Positions 1 through 8,861 of a DNA stretch of 64,000 nucleotides are shown in pieces. Within the stretch, counting starts at the first letter, position 1; the number at the start of each line of letters is the position of its first letter. This DNA comes from Betaproteobacteria bacterium HGW-Betaproteobacteria-7. GTDB lineage: Bacteria > Pseudomonadota > Gammaproteobacteria > Burkholderiales > Rhodocyclaceae. The stretch covers positions 1-64,000 of the forward strand of contig PHCE01000012.1 of assembly GCA_002840765.1 (NCBI GenBank), read 5' to 3'. Below the pieces are notes generated by a model. That model saw only the letters and a program-made list of their open reading frames with translations. It searched no databases and was not told the DNA's origin. Made by a program: the position numbers and the translations under genes.

Positions 1-288
1 GACCGGGCCGGTGATTTCGACGCGGCGGCAGTGCAGGGCCGGCGGCACCGGGGCGACCTTCCAGTCGCCGGCGCGGATGTGGGCGGTTTCCGGCAGGAAG
101 TCGGGCATTTCACCGGCATCGATGCGGGCCTGGCGGGCGACGCGCGCCTTGAGCAGTTCCTGGCGGCGGGCTTCGCAGGCGCGGTGCAGCTTGGCGACGA
201 GTTCCAGGGCTCCGGTGCTGAGGATGGGTTCCCATTCGGGCTTGATCGGGGCAGTGATTTGCACGCCGGCGGGCAGGTTGAGGGCCAT
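1..288 (-). CDS. aceB: Malate synthase A, N-terminal part (runs off the window)
   Basis: The 96 codons present read as the start of malate synthase A, the cytoplasmic glyoxylate-shunt enzyme that condenses glyoxylate with acetyl-CoA to give malate. The family-typical stretches FLPETAHIR, DWKVAPVP and RRVEITGPV are seen in order. The ATG at 288 is preceded on the minus strand by an AGGAG ribosome site. The rest of the gene, including the catalytic barrel, lies outside the window, so integrity cannot be judged. It diverges from the LysR gene at 402 and shares an upstream palindrome with aceA, its partner enzyme about 4.6 kb away on the same strand. Confidence 0.88.
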   Translation of the reverse strand, partial: MALNLPAGVQITAPIKPEWEPILSTGALELVAKLHRACEARRQELLKARVARQARIDAGEMPDFLPETAHIRAGDWKVAPVPPALHCRRVEITGPV

Positions 289-342
289 GTGGATCTCCTG
301 GTGAAGAGTGAATGAAATGCGGCAATGCAATGCATTCTAGGT

Positions 343-356
343 GTCTTCTATAAGAC
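343..356. promoter_or_regulatory. Near-palindromic operator candidate upstream of aceB
   Basis: The sequence GTCTTCTATAAGAC lies 55 bases upstream of the aceB start and 46 bases upstream of the LysR start. It differs at one base from the perfect 14-bp palindrome upstream of aceA (6255-6268). Two near-identical sites upstream of the two glyoxylate-shunt genes suggest one shared regulator. Which regulator binds is unknown; the adjacent LysR protein is one possibility, although the site lacks the classic LysR T-N11-A shape. Confidence 0.6.
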
Positions 357-401
357 TTGAAAGGCGGCTAGAATCAATTCATCTTTTACTTTGAGTATCA
401 A

Positions 402-1304
402 ATGGACCGCTTAAAGCAGATAGAAGCCTTTGCCAGCGTCGCAATTCGTGGCAGTTTGTCGGCTGCGGCGCGGGTCGAAGGGGTGACGCCGGCCATCATC
501 GGCCGCCGCATCGATGCTCTCGAAGCGCGCCTGGGGGTGCGCCTGCTGTTGCGCACAACGCGCAAACTGACTCTGACTTTCGAGGGGCAGGCTTTCCTCG
601 AAGATTGCCAGAAGCTGCTCAATGATCTGGCCAATGCCGAAGCGGCGGTGTCGCTCGGCGGCCTGAAGGCCAGCGGCTACCTCAAGCTGTCGGCACCGGC
701 CGGCTTCGGCCGGCAGCATGTAGCGCCGTTGGTCGATGATTTCATGCGCGCCAATCCGGAAGTTCGAGTCAATCTCAATCTCTCGGATCGCCTGGTCGAC
801 CTGATCAACGAAAATATCGACTGCGCCATCCGCATCGGCGAGCTGACCGATTCCAGCCTGATTAGCGTCCGTCTGGGCGAGATGCGGCGCATGGTCGTCG
901 CCAGTCCGGCCTATCTGGTCGAGCATGGGGTGCCACGTACGCCCGCGGACCTGGCGCGGCATAACTGCCTGTCGCTCGGTCAGCAGCGCGGTTGGGTCTT
1001 TCGTCATCCGGAAAGCGGCGAAGCGGATACGCTGAAGGTCAGCGGCAGTTTCGAATGTAACGACGGTGCTGTCCTGCATGAATGGGCGTTGGCCGGGCGC
1101 GGGCTGGCCTGGCGCTCGCTGTGGGAGGTCGGCCGCGATCTCAAGGAGGGCCGTCTGACCTCGGTGCTCGACGCCTGGCAGGCGCCGCCGATGGGTATCT
1201 ACGCGGTATTTCCGCAACGCCGTCACCTGCCGCTGCGGGTGCGCCTGTTCATCGACCTGCTGCGCGATACCTACGGCCGTGCCAGCTACTGGGAATTGCG
1301 GTGA
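402..1304 (+). CDS. LysR-family transcriptional regulator
   Basis: This 300-residue protein has the length and order of a LysR-type regulator. A winged helix-turn-helix occupies roughly residues 3-60 (SLSAAARVEGVTPAIIGRRI, then LLLRTTRKLTLT), and a two-lobed effector-binding domain follows at about 90-295 (KLSAPAGFGRQHVAPL, NIDCAIRIGEL). It resembles the CrgA-like branch found in beta- and gammaproteobacteria. It is divergent from aceB with 113 bases between the starts, a common arrangement for a LysR protein that controls its neighbour, so control of the glyoxylate shunt is a reasonable inference. The effector is unknown. Its stop overlaps the GTG start of the next gene. Confidence 0.88.
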   Translation: MDRLKQIEAFASVAIRGSLSAAARVEGVTPAIIGRRIDALEARLGVRLLLRTTRKLTLTFEGQAFLEDCQKLLNDLANAEAAVSLGGLKASGYLKLSAPAGFGRQHVAPLVDDFMRANPEVRVNLNLSDRLVDLINENIDCAIRIGELTDSSLISVRLGEMRRMVVASPAYLVEHGVPRTPADLARHNCLSLGQQRGWVFRHPESGEADTLKVSGSFECNDGAVLHEWALAGRGLAWRSLWEVGRDLKEGRLTSVLDAWQAPPMGIYAVFPQRRHLPLRVRLFIDLLRDTYGRASYWELR

Positions 1305-1654
1305 AACGCCCGCTTTACCGCCTGTTCGGCCTGCTGGCGCTGGCTCTCGGCGCGGCCGGGGCGGTGCTGCCGCTGTTGCCGACGACGCCGTTCCTGTTGC
1401 TTGCCGCCTATTTCTTTGCCCGCTCGCATCCGGAATGGGAAGCGCGCCTGCTCGCCCATCCCTGGGCCGGCCCGGCTATCCGGGCCTGGCGTGACCACGG
1501 CGCCATCCCGCTGGTCGCCAAGCAGGCGGCGACGGTGATGCTGGCAATCAGCGGCGTCACCGGCTGGTGGCTGCTCGCCGATGCCTGGCGTTATGTGCCG
1601 TCGGTCATCGGCGTCGTCGTCCTGGTCTGGATGTGGTCGCGCCCGTCGCGCTGA
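1301..1654 (+). CDS. YbaN-like DUF454 inner-membrane protein
   Basis: A small membrane protein of 117 residues. The start is a GTG at 1301 that overlaps the LysR stop codon (GTGA), so the two genes are translationally coupled. The DUF454/YbaN signature is visible: a first membrane segment, then LPLLPTTPFLLLAAYFFARS, then a central HPWAGPAIRAWRDHGAI loop, and two more hydrophobic stretches near the C-terminus (about residues 72-110). The family is widespread in proteobacteria without an assigned biochemical role. The coupling to a LysR gene gives no clear functional hint. Confidence 0.85.
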   Translation: MKRPLYRLFGLLALALGAAGAVLPLLPTTPFLLLAAYFFARSHPEWEARLLAHPWAGPAIRAWRDHGAIPLVAKQAATVMLAISGVTGWWLLADAWRYVPSVIGVVVLVWMWSRPSR

Positions 1655-1666
1655 TTTGCCCCCCGC

Positions 1667-4600
1667 TTACGGGGTGCTGCGGCGTACCGGAACGAAATCG
1701 CCAATGCTGACCGGCCGGCCGTACAGGTAGCCCTGGAAGGCATCGCAGCCACGGGCGAGCAGGGCATCGCGCTGGTGAATGGTTTCGACGCCTTCGGCAA
1801 TCACCTTGAGGTTGAAGGCACGCCCGAGGGCGATCACCGCATCGGCGATGGCGGCATCGTTGGTATTGCTGTCGATGTCGCGGACGAAGCTGCGATCGAT
1901 CTTCACCTGATCGAGCGGCAATTGCTTGAGGTAGCTGAGCGACGAGTAGCCGGTGCCGAAATCGTCGAGGGAAAGGCCAACCCCCAGTTGATCCTTGAGC
2001 GCTCGCATACGGGTGATTGCCTCGCCGGTGTTTTCGAGCAGAACCGACTCGGTGATTTCCAGTTTCAACAACTCCGGCCGGACACCGCTTTCGGCGAGAG
2101 CATGGGCCACATTGTCTACAAAGGCTCTGTCGCCAAATTGCACGGCGCTGACATTGACTGCCAGGCCGAGTCCGGCGGTGGCCGGATCCTGTTGCCAGCG
2201 AGCCAACTGGCGGCAGGCCTCGGTCAGTACCCACTGGCCGATCGGCAGGATCAGGCGGGTTTCTTCGGCCAGGGAAATGAACTCGCCGGGCAGGATCATG
2301 CCGCGTTGCGGATGCTGCCAGCGGATCAGGGCCTCGGCGCCGAAGGTGTTGCCATCGCGGTCGACCTGAGGTTGCAGATGCAGCTCAAATTGCCCGTCGG
2401 CCAAGGCCTGGCGCAGGTCGCGCTCAAGAGCGGCGCGTTGCTCGATCTCGGTCTGCATGGCCGGATCGAAGAAGCGCACTGCATTCCGGCCGGCTTCCTT
2501 GGCCTTGTACATGGCCATGTCGGCAGCCTTGAGCAGGCCCTCGATGCTTTCACCAGTGTCGCGGAAGGGAACGGCGCCGATACTGGCCGTGCAGTGGTGG
2601 GTGATCTCACCCAGTGCATATGGCCGGCCGAGGGACTCCAGCATGTGCTCGGCAGCCCGGCGAATCTGGGCAATGGCATCGTGGATGTCGGGACTGAGTT
2701 CCTCGAGGAGAACGATGAACTCGTCGCCACCCAGGCGGGCGACTGAGTCACCGGCGCGCACCGATTGGCGCAGGCGCTGGGCGACCTGGATCAGCAGCGA
2801 GTCGCCGACGGCATGGCCCATGGTGTCGTTGAGCGTCTTGAAATTGTCGAGGTCGATGAACAGCAGCGCGCCATAGCGCCGGTGGCGACCACTGGCGGCC
2901 AGCAGTTTCTGCAGGCGTTCATTGAGCAGGCGGCGGTTCGGCAACTGGGTCAGCGGGTCGAAATAGGCGAGGAACTGGATCTGTTCCTCGGCTTCCTTGC
3001 GCTGGGTGATGTCGAGGAAGGAAGAAACGAAATGGGTGGTCTTGCCCTGGCCATCGTGCACTGCCGAGATGCTCAGCCATTCCGGGTAGACTTCGCCATT
3101 CTTGCGTCGATTCCAGATCTCTCCCTGCCAGCGTCCGGATTGTTGCAGGGTGGTCCACATCTGTTGATAGAAGGCGTCGTCATGGCGCCCGGACTTGAGC
3201 ATGGACGGCGTCTGGCCGATCGCTTCCTCAGCAGAATAGCCAGTGACCCGGCTGAAGGCCTGATTGACCCGGAGGATGCGGCTGCTGGCATCGGTCACCA
3301 CCATGCCCTCCTGCGTCTCGAAGGCGATGGCGGCGATGCGCATCATTTCGTCGGCGTGACGTTGAGCGGAAATGTCGCGGAAGGTGACGACGGCGCCTTC
3401 GCGACGCGCCTGGCGGTCGATGGGGCTGGCCAGGAAGGTCGCCGGGAAGGCTTCGCCATTGCGCCGGATGAACCACTCCTCACCCTGCCGTCGCTGGCCG
3501 TCGACCAGGGTGCGATGGATCGGACAGTCGTCGCTGGGGTAGTCGCTGCCGTCGGGATGGCGCGAGTGGAAGAGGGCGTGCGCGTTCTGGCCGATGACGT
3601 CGCCATGTTGCCAGCCGAGAATCTCCAGCGCCTTGGGGTTGATGAAGGTGCAGCGTCCGGTGTTGTCGAGGCCATAGACCCCTTCGCCCAGGCTGTCGAG
3701 CAGGCTGGCGCGTTGGCGCAGGGTGGCACTGATCTGTAGCCGCGAACGGATCAGGAAGGTCAGGCCGGAGAGGGCGAGCAACAGCAGAAGGCTGAGTATC
3801 GAGGCGACCTGATAGGGATATTTTTCGACGATGTCCTGCAGATCGAAGCGCTGCAGCCGATTCGGATGGGCGCGCAGTTCCAGCATCATGGTTTCAAGGC
3901 CGCTGTAGTCGGCCGGCGGCGAAAAGGCGTGGAACTGGCCGGACTGCGCAGCCGGGTGATCGGCAGTCAGTTGTAGCAGGGCGATGGCGGTTGCCTTGGC
4001 GATCGGCTCGGGAACCCGGCGGGCGACCAGGAAGGGCCACTCGGGAAATAGCGGTGTCGACAACAGCAAGGGAAATCCCGGCTCCTGGCGGGGATTGATC
4101 ACTTGCAGGGCGTCCGGCGCCAGCTTGCCCTCGGCAATCAGCGCTTCAATCAGGCCGGTACGCACGAAACCGGCATCGACCTTGCCTTGGAGCACGAGGT
4201 CGATCACCAGGTCCTGCGGTTGGCCGGTAAAGGTTATCGCCGCGTCTTCGGCCAAGCTCAGGCCTGCCTTGAGCAGGGTCCATTGCTGCAGGCGGAAGCT
4301 GCCCAGTGAGTGCGGGTGGGCGGCGGCCAGGCGCTTGTCGGGAAGATCCTCCAGGCCTTTGATGTCATTGCGGCCAGTGCGGCTGACGATCACCCCGCCC
4401 ATCCGTGAAATGCCCTGCTCGCCAGCACGAACGGCCAGGGTGGCGATCGGCGACAGGCCGTGATGCAGGGCGCGGATATGAACGTAGTGCTCGGGCTGGG
4501 TAAGCACGAAATCGAATTCGCCGCGCTCTACCGCCAGACTGAGATCATCAAGCGCCAAGCTGCGGACGACGACGCGACGGCCCCCCAGTCGCTCGCTTAG

Positions 4601-4780
4601 ATAGTTGCCCAGTGGCGTCCACTGGCGGGTGGTGCTGGCCGGATCGCGGAAGGCGAGGACGCCAATACGTAGTGGCTCCAACGCCGCAGCCCAGGTCGGC
4701 AGGGGAATCGCCAGCAGGGTGGCGAGAACAAGGGCAAGAATCGACAGCGCGCGGACGCTGCTTTGAAACGGAGGAATCAA
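1667..4780 (-). CDS. PhnD-like sensor / PAS / GGDEF-EAL c-di-GMP protein
   Basis: A multidomain membrane protein of about 1037 residues. After a signal-type N-terminus comes a PhnD/phosphonate-binding-like periplasmic domain (about residues 35-310; LRIGVLAFRDPAST), a membrane helix near 327, two PAS domains (about 360-590), a GGDEF domain with intact RLGGDEF near 680 and an RAGD inhibitory-site motif five residues before it, and an EAL domain ([15 protein letters not shown]) from about 780 to the end. It may make or degrade c-di-GMP in response to a small periplasmic ligand. The reading frame is open to 4921, but that stretch contains the aceA terminator, so the TTG at 4780 was preferred. A GTG at 4804 is an alternative. 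Confidence 0.82.
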   Translation of the reverse strand: MIPPFQSSVRALSILALVLATLLAIPLPTWAAALEPLRIGVLAFRDPASTTRQWTPLGNYLSERLGGRRVVVRSLALDDLSLAVERGEFDFVLTQPEHYVHIRALHHGLSPIATLAVRAGEQGISRMGGVIVSRTGRNDIKGLEDLPDKRLAAAHPHSLGSFRLQQWTLLKAGLSLAEDAAITFTGQPQDLVIDLVLQGKVDAGFVRTGLIEALIAEGKLAPDALQVINPRQEPGFPLLLSTPLFPEWPFLVARRVPEPIAKATAIALLQLTADHPAAQSGQFHAFSPPADYSGLETMMLELRAHPNRLQRFDLQDIVEKYPYQVASILSLLLLLALSGLTFLIRSRLQISATLRQRASLLDSLGEGVYGLDNTGRCTFINPKALEILGWQHGDVIGQNAHALFHSRHPDGSDYPSDDCPIHRTLVDGQRRQGEEWFIRRNGEAFPATFLASPIDRQARREGAVVTFRDISAQRHADEMMRIAAIAFETQEGMVVTDASSRILRVNQAFSRVTGYSAEEAIGQTPSMLKSGRHDDAFYQQMWTTLQQSGRWQGEIWNRRKNGEVYPEWLSISAVHDGQGKTTHFVSSFLDITQRKEAEEQIQFLAYFDPLTQLPNRRLLNERLQKLLAASGRHRRYGALLFIDLDNFKTLNDTMGHAVGDSLLIQVAQRLRQSVRAGDSVARLGGDEFIVLLEELSPDIHDAIAQIRRAAEHMLESLGRPYALGEITHHCTASIGAVPFRDTGESIEGLLKAADMAMYKAKEAGRNAVRFFDPAMQTEIEQRAALERDLRQALADGQFELHLQPQVDRDGNTFGAEALIRWQHPQRGMILPGEFISLAEETRLILPIGQWVLTEACRQLARWQQDPATAGLGLAVNVSAVQFGDRAFVDNVAHALAESGVRPELLKLEITESVLLENTGEAITRMRALKDQLGVGLSLDDFGTGYSSLSYLKQLPLDQVKIDRSFVRDIDSNTNDAAIADAVIALGRAFNLKVIAEGVETIHQRDALLARGCDAFQGYLYGRPVSIGDFVPVRRSTP

Positions 4781-4865
4781 TATCGGCTTTCGGCGACGCT
4801 GCACGGCACAAGGAGGTTCGGCAGCGATGATGCAGAAATAGTGTAGCGCGTTTGTGACACGAAAC

Positions 4866-4920
4866 AAAAAGGCCGACACCTCGTGAGTGCCGGCCTCCGA
4901 TGCTGCCCGATAAGGCAGCA
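4866..4920 (-). terminator. Terminator of aceA, tandem hairpins
   Basis: Two hairpins follow aceA. The proximal one (4901-4920) is a perfect 7-bp stem. The distal one (4871-4895) has a stem of about 10 bp closed by ACGA and is followed on the minus strand by a run of five T. Two of its pairs are G-T type, which form only in the minus-strand transcript, so it acts for aceA. It also argues against any start of the downstream GGDEF-EAL gene above about 4860. Confidence 0.8.
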
Positions 4921-4938
4921 AGATAAAGCGGTGCTTGC

Positions 4939-6150
4939 TTAGTGGAACTGTTCTTCTTCGGTCGAGCCGGTCAGCGCGGTAACGCTGGACTTGCCACCCT
5001 GAATGACGGTGGTGACATCGTCGAAGTAACCGGTACCGACTTCCTGCTGGTGCGAGACGAAGGTGTAGCCACGGTCGCGGGCAGCGAATTCCGGCTCCTG
5101 AACCTTCTCGACGTAGGCCGACATGCCGATGGCGCCCAGTTCCACCTGGAACTTGGCGATGGTGGCGTCGTCGAGGTTCTTCTTCCAGTTGAAGGACGGC
5201 GAGCAGTTGTAGGCCAGCATCTTGCCCGGGTGAACCTTATGCACGGCTTCGGCGAACTTGCGGGCAAATTCCAGATCCGGCGTACCGGTTTCGCACCACA
5301 CCAGGTCGGCGTAGTCAGCGTAGGCGATAGCGCGGGAGATGGCCTGGTCCAGACCCTTCTTGGTCTTGTAGAAGCCTTCGGCAGTGCGCTCGCCAGTCAG
5401 GAACGGCTTGTCGTTTTCGTCGTAGTCGGAGGTCAGCAGGTCAGCGGCTTCGGCATCGGTACGGGCGATGACCAGGGTCGGCACGCCATAGACGTCGGCG
5501 GCCATACGGGCAGCGATCAACTTCTGCACGGCTTCGGTGGTCGGCACGAGCACCTTGCCACCCATGTGGCCGCACTTCTTGACGGAAGCCAGCTGGTCTT
5601 CCCAATGCACGCCGGCAGCGCCAGCGCGGATCATGGCCTTCATCAGTTCGTAGGCGTTGAGCACGCCACCGAAACCGGCTTCAGCATCAGCAACGATCGG
5701 CAGGTGGTATTCAACATGACCGGCATCGCCAGCGTTGATGTTCTTCGACCACTGGATTTCGTCGGCGCGGTTGAAGGCGTTGTTGATGCGCTCGACAACC
5801 TTCGGCACGGAGTCAACCGGGTACAGGGACTGGTCCGGGTACATGGCGGCGTATTCGTTGTTGTCGGCAGCGACTTGCCAGCCGGACAGGTAAATGGCCT
5901 TGATACCGGCCTTGGCTTGTTGCACGGCTTGGCCGCCGGTGAGGGCGCCCAGGCAGTTGACGTAGGGGGTGTTGTTGACCAGATCCCAGAGCTTCTCGGC
6001 ACCACGACGGGCCAGAGTGTGCTCGACCTGGAAGGAGCCGCGCAGGCGGACGACGTCAGCAGCGGAGTAACCGCGCTTGATGCCCTTCCAGCGGGGATTT
6101 TCTGCCCAGTCTTTTTCCAGGGCGGCGATTTGCTGTTCGCGAGTGCTCAT
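4939..6150 (-). CDS. aceA: Isocitrate lyase
   Basis: Isocitrate lyase cleaves isocitrate to glyoxylate and succinate, the first step of the glyoxylate shunt. The 403-residue protein begins with an expected N-terminus ([20 protein letters not shown]) and contains the catalytic KKCGHMGGK loop with the essential cysteine near residue 190. The metal-binding region ADAEAGFGG and [15 protein letters not shown] are also present, and it ends in EEQFH. It is somewhat shorter than the E. coli enzyme (434), as in the compact bacterial group. A palindromic operator lies 105 bases upstream and two hairpins lie downstream, so it is probably transcribed alone. Confidence 0.96.
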   Translation of the reverse strand: MSTREQQIAALEKDWAENPRWKGIKRGYSAADVVRLRGSFQVEHTLARRGAEKLWDLVNNTPYVNCLGALTGGQAVQQAKAGIKAIYLSGWQVAADNNEYAAMYPDQSLYPVDSVPKVVERINNAFNRADEIQWSKNINAGDAGHVEYHLPIVADAEAGFGGVLNAYELMKAMIRAGAAGVHWEDQLASVKKCGHMGGKVLVPTTEAVQKLIAARMAADVYGVPTLVIARTDAEAADLLTSDYDENDKPFLTGERTAEGFYKTKKGLDQAISRAIAYADYADLVWCETGTPDLEFARKFAEAVHKVHPGKMLAYNCSPSFNWKKNLDDATIAKFQVELGAIGMSAYVEKVQEPEFAARDRGYTFVSHQQEVGTGYFDDVTTVIQGGKSSVTALTGSTEEEQFH

Positions 6151-6474
6151 TTGAATTCCTCAAGGTTTAGGGTGGGATGATGACTTTGTTGCGCTGGAGC
6201 TATCCTGCTCGAGCGATGGACGAAGTATAGAGATTATTCTGCACAGCAGCAATAGTCTTATATAAGACATAAGACAATATTTTTTTGCGATTATTCAATT
6301 GCTTATTGTCAATATTTCGCGATGTGAAACGACATTCGCTTTTGTGAAATGCAGTGCAGCATGATGCCGCTCCGGGCGGGGCCAGATGCCGTCCGGGCAA
6401 TTTGATATAGCCGGTTGACGCCCATCCGGAAGGAAGGTTGAATTCAGCACATTTTTCAAATTTGGGCGGTATCT
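6151..6474. other. Divergent control region between aceA and chemotaxis receptor
   Basis: This 324-base gene-free stretch is the only one over 300 bases in the window. Its aceA-proximal half is AT-rich and holds the 14-bp palindrome at 6255-6268, an extra AAGAC half-site just beyond it, and a 7-bp inverted repeat (GACAATA at 6273-6279 with TATTGTC at 6305-6311). No convincing sigma-28-type chemotaxis promoter is seen before the receptor gene at 6475. No small gene is evident. Confidence 0.6.
6255..6268. promoter_or_regulatory. Perfect 14-bp palindromic operator upstream of aceA
   Basis: GTCTTATATAAGAC is a perfect palindrome 105 bases upstream of the aceA start. It matches 13 of 14 bases of the site at 343-356 upstream of aceB. 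It is likely the binding site of a dimeric regulator of the glyoxylate shunt. The regulator cannot be named from the sequence. Confidence 0.65.
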
Positions 6475-8271
6475 ATGGAACTTCTGCGCAGCTTGTACGA
6501 CTGGACAGAGCGAACTTTCTGGAACTCGCTGACCAAGAAGCTGATGAGCTTCCTGTTGCTGTTCTTCATTGATATCGTTTATCTGACCATCTATATCAAC
6601 CAGAAGACGATGGTTGGCGAAGAAATGAGCCGATCGGGCACCGCCCCGGAGGTCATGCAGCGCATTTCGGCGAGCATGGATCACGGTCTGACGCTGATGA
6701 TCGCCCTGACTGTTTTTGCCCTCGCCTGGAACCTGCTGCAGATTCTCTATATCCGCTACCTGATCCTGCGTCCGGTGCGCATGATCGCCACCATCTTCGA
6801 CGAGATCGGGCGTGGCGAGGGCGATTTCTCGCGCAACCTGCCAACGGTCACTCATGACGAATTGCGTACCCTGGCCGAAGCCTACAACCGCTTCGCCGAC
6901 AAGATGCGCGAGATCATCAGCGAAGTGCGCAAGATGAGCGTCAACATTGCGCGCGAAGCGGTGATGGTCAAGAAAAGCGTCTCTTCGACGGCCGAACGCG
7001 CGACGCAACAGGGCGAAATCGCCAATGCCGTGTTTGGCGCCAGCAACGAGGCGACGCAGGCGATTCAGGAGGTCTCCGGCTCGGCCGAGCGGATCACTCA
7101 GTCGACCGATGCCAATCTGGCAACCGCCCGCAATTCCCTCGGCGAAATGCAGGATATCGTCAGCAAGGTGCAGTTGGTCAGCGACAAGCTGAACCAGTTC
7201 AACGATACGGTCGGTCATCTCGCCGAACGCTCCGACAGCATTCGGCAGATTGCCGGGCTGATCAAGGACATTGCCGATCAGACCAACCTGCTGGCGCTCA
7301 ATGCCGCCATCGAGGCAGCGCGCGCCGGGGAAATGGGCCGGGGTTTTGCAGTCGTCGCCGACGAGGTACGCAAGCTGGCCGAGCGGGTCAATGTGGCCAC
7401 CCAGGAGATCACCGACAAGATCGGCGGTATGATCTCGCTGGTGCGTGACACACAGAGCGAAAACGAGATGATCAATACCGACATCCGACGAACGCGCGAA
7501 GCGGTCGAGCGTTCGTCGGGCGAGTTCCAGCGCATGGTCGGTGACTTCGAGCAGACCGGCGATCAGCTCAACCAGATCGCCACGGCCATGGAAGAGCTGA
7601 CGGCGACCAATGCCCAGGTGCATGAGGCGGTGGTCCAGGTGCACGACTTGTCGCGCGAGGTCTCGGGCAGCATGAAATCGTCCGAACAGTCGACCCTGAC
7701 CTTGAGCCACGCGACGGAGAGCGTCCAGGAGCTGGTGTCACGGTTCAAGATCGGTCGCGGGGCCTTCGATTTCAACGTCGATCAGGCGCGCGGCTTCCGT
7801 GATGCGGTGCAGAAACGGCTCGGCGAACTGGCGGCCCGCGGCGTCGATATCTGGGATCAGAACTATCGTCCGCTGCCGCATACCAATCCGCAAAAATACG
7901 ACGTCGGCTACTGCCCGGTGTTCGAGCAGGAAGTCCAGCCGTTACTTGAGCGGGCGCTAGCCGACCTGCGTGGCGGCGTCTATGCGCTGATCATCGACAT
8001 GCGCGGCTACGGGGCCATTCACAACCTGAAGTATTCACAGTCCCTGACCGGCAACTATCAGAAGGATCTGGTCGGCAACCGCACCCGGCGTATCTGGGAC
8101 GACGTCACCGGTCAGCGCGGCGCGAAGAATACCCAGCCGATGCTGGTGCAGACCTATGCCCGCGATACCGGCGAGATTCTCTCGGAAATCAACATGCCGA
8201 TCATGGTCGGCGGGCGCCACTGGGGCGCCGTGCGCATCGGTTGCGAAAGCTCGGTGCTGCTCGAAGGCTAA
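6475..8271 (+). CDS. Methyl-accepting chemotaxis protein with C-terminal sensory domain
   Basis: A 598-residue chemoreceptor. Two membrane helices (about residues 22-42 and 74-92) flank a periplasmic loop of only about 30 residues, too small for a ligand-binding domain. A HAMP domain (about 95-150) and the signalling domain (about 160-420) follow, with the conserved tip [20 protein letters not shown] and [14 protein letters not shown] further globular domain of about 170 residues sits at the C-terminus ([43 protein letters not shown]). Similar C-terminal extensions occur in other proteobacterial receptors and look PAS/Cache-like, so sensing is probably cytoplasmic. The ligand is unknown. Confidence 0.9.
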   Translation: MELLRSLYDWTERTFWNSLTKKLMSFLLLFFIDIVYLTIYINQKTMVGEEMSRSGTAPEVMQRISASMDHGLTLMIALTVFALAWNLLQILYIRYLILRPVRMIATIFDEIGRGEGDFSRNLPTVTHDELRTLAEAYNRFADKMREIISEVRKMSVNIAREAVMVKKSVSSTAERATQQGEIANAVFGASNEATQAIQEVSGSAERITQSTDANLATARNSLGEMQDIVSKVQLVSDKLNQFNDTVGHLAERSDSIRQIAGLIKDIADQTNLLALNAAIEAARAGEMGRGFAVVADEVRKLAERVNVATQEITDKIGGMISLVRDTQSENEMINTDIRRTREAVERSSGEFQRMVGDFEQTGDQLNQIATAMEELTATNAQVHEAVVQVHDLSREVSGSMKSSEQSTLTLSHATESVQELVSRFKIGRGAFDFNVDQARGFRDAVQKRLGELAARGVDIWDQNYRPLPHTNPQKYDVGYCPVFEQEVQPLLERALADLRGGVYALIIDMRGYGAIHNLKYSQSLTGNYQKDLVGNRTRRIWDDVTGQRGAKNTQPMLVQTYARDTGEILSEINMPIMVGGRHWGAVRIGCESSVLLEG

Positions 8272-8304
8272 GCGAGGCGGGCGGCATTGTCGCCGCCCGT
8301 GAAA

Positions 8305-8796
8305 TCAGAGCAGCGGCTTGGCCGAGACAAGTATGCCGTCCTCGTCGGCATACAGCCATTCGCCGGGAGTGAAGGTGACGCCGCCGAAGGTGACGGCGAT
8401 GTTGCGGTCGCCGACACCTTTCTTGATGCTCTTCTGCGGATGGGTGTTCAGGGCCCGCACACCGATATCAATGCCATTGATGTCGGCCGAATCGCGGATG
8501 CAGCCATAGACGACGACGCCTTCCCAGCCATTTTTGGCAGCCAGGATGGCCAGCTGGTCGCCGACCAGCGCGCAACGCAGCGAACCGCCGCCGTCAATGA
8601 CCAGTACCTTGCCCTGGCCTTTCTCGCCAAAGGCTTCGCGGACCAAGGAGTTGTCCTCGAAAATCTTCAGCGTGACAATCTCGCCGCAAAAGCTGCTGCG
8701 GCCGCCATAGCGCTGGAACATGGGGGCGACGACGCGCAGGCTCTGGCCCAGTTCGGACTCGAATTCATCGCAGAGGTCGGGTGTCTTGAAGCTCAT
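8305..8796 (-). CDS. rraA: RraA-family protein
   Basis: This 163-residue protein belongs to the RraA family. E. coli RraA binds RNase E and lowers its activity, while other members are class II aldolases acting on 4-hydroxy-4-methyl-2-oxoglutarate/oxaloacetate. Family features seen are the start [28 protein letters not shown] with the glycine-rich loop, [12 protein letters not shown] and [22 protein letters not shown] start at 8796 fits the family and has GGGAG upstream. It lies just beyond the clpA terminator, so it likely has its own promoter. Which of the two family activities it has is not decided by the sequence. Confidence 0.88.
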   Translation of the reverse strand: MSFKTPDLCDEFESELGQSLRVVAPMFQRYGGRSSFCGEIVTLKIFEDNSLVREAFGEKGQGKVLVIDGGGSLRCALVGDQLAILAAKNGWEGVVVYGCIRDSADINGIDIGVRALNTHPQKSIKKGVGDRNIAVTFGGVTFTPGEWLYADEDGILVSAKPLL

Positions 8797-8815
8797 TTTT
8801 GGGCTCTCCCTGGCA

Positions 8816-8841
8816 GAAAAAAAGCCATGCATCGCATGGCT
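8816..8841 (-). terminator. Terminator of clpSA
   Basis: An AGCCATGC/GCATGGCT hairpin at 8823-8841 is followed on the minus strand by a run of eight T. It sits about 20 bases after the clpA stop and ends the clpS-clpA transcript. Confidence 0.85.
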
Positions 8842-8861
8842 TGTTGTAATGAGATTGAAGC

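Noticed and set aside
1661..1674. Short CCCCG/CGGGG hairpin between the YbaN-like and GGDEF-EAL genes
   Set aside because: Only five base pairs with no T-run; too weak to call a terminator.
4781..4921. N-terminal extension of the PhnD-PAS-GGDEF-EAL protein up to 4921
   Set aside because: The stretch contains the tandem hairpins and T-run of the aceA terminator, and the signal peptide begins well after it.
4942..6180. 412-residue open frame antisense to aceA
   Set aside because: aceA is unmistakable on the other strand, and the antisense protein has no family features.
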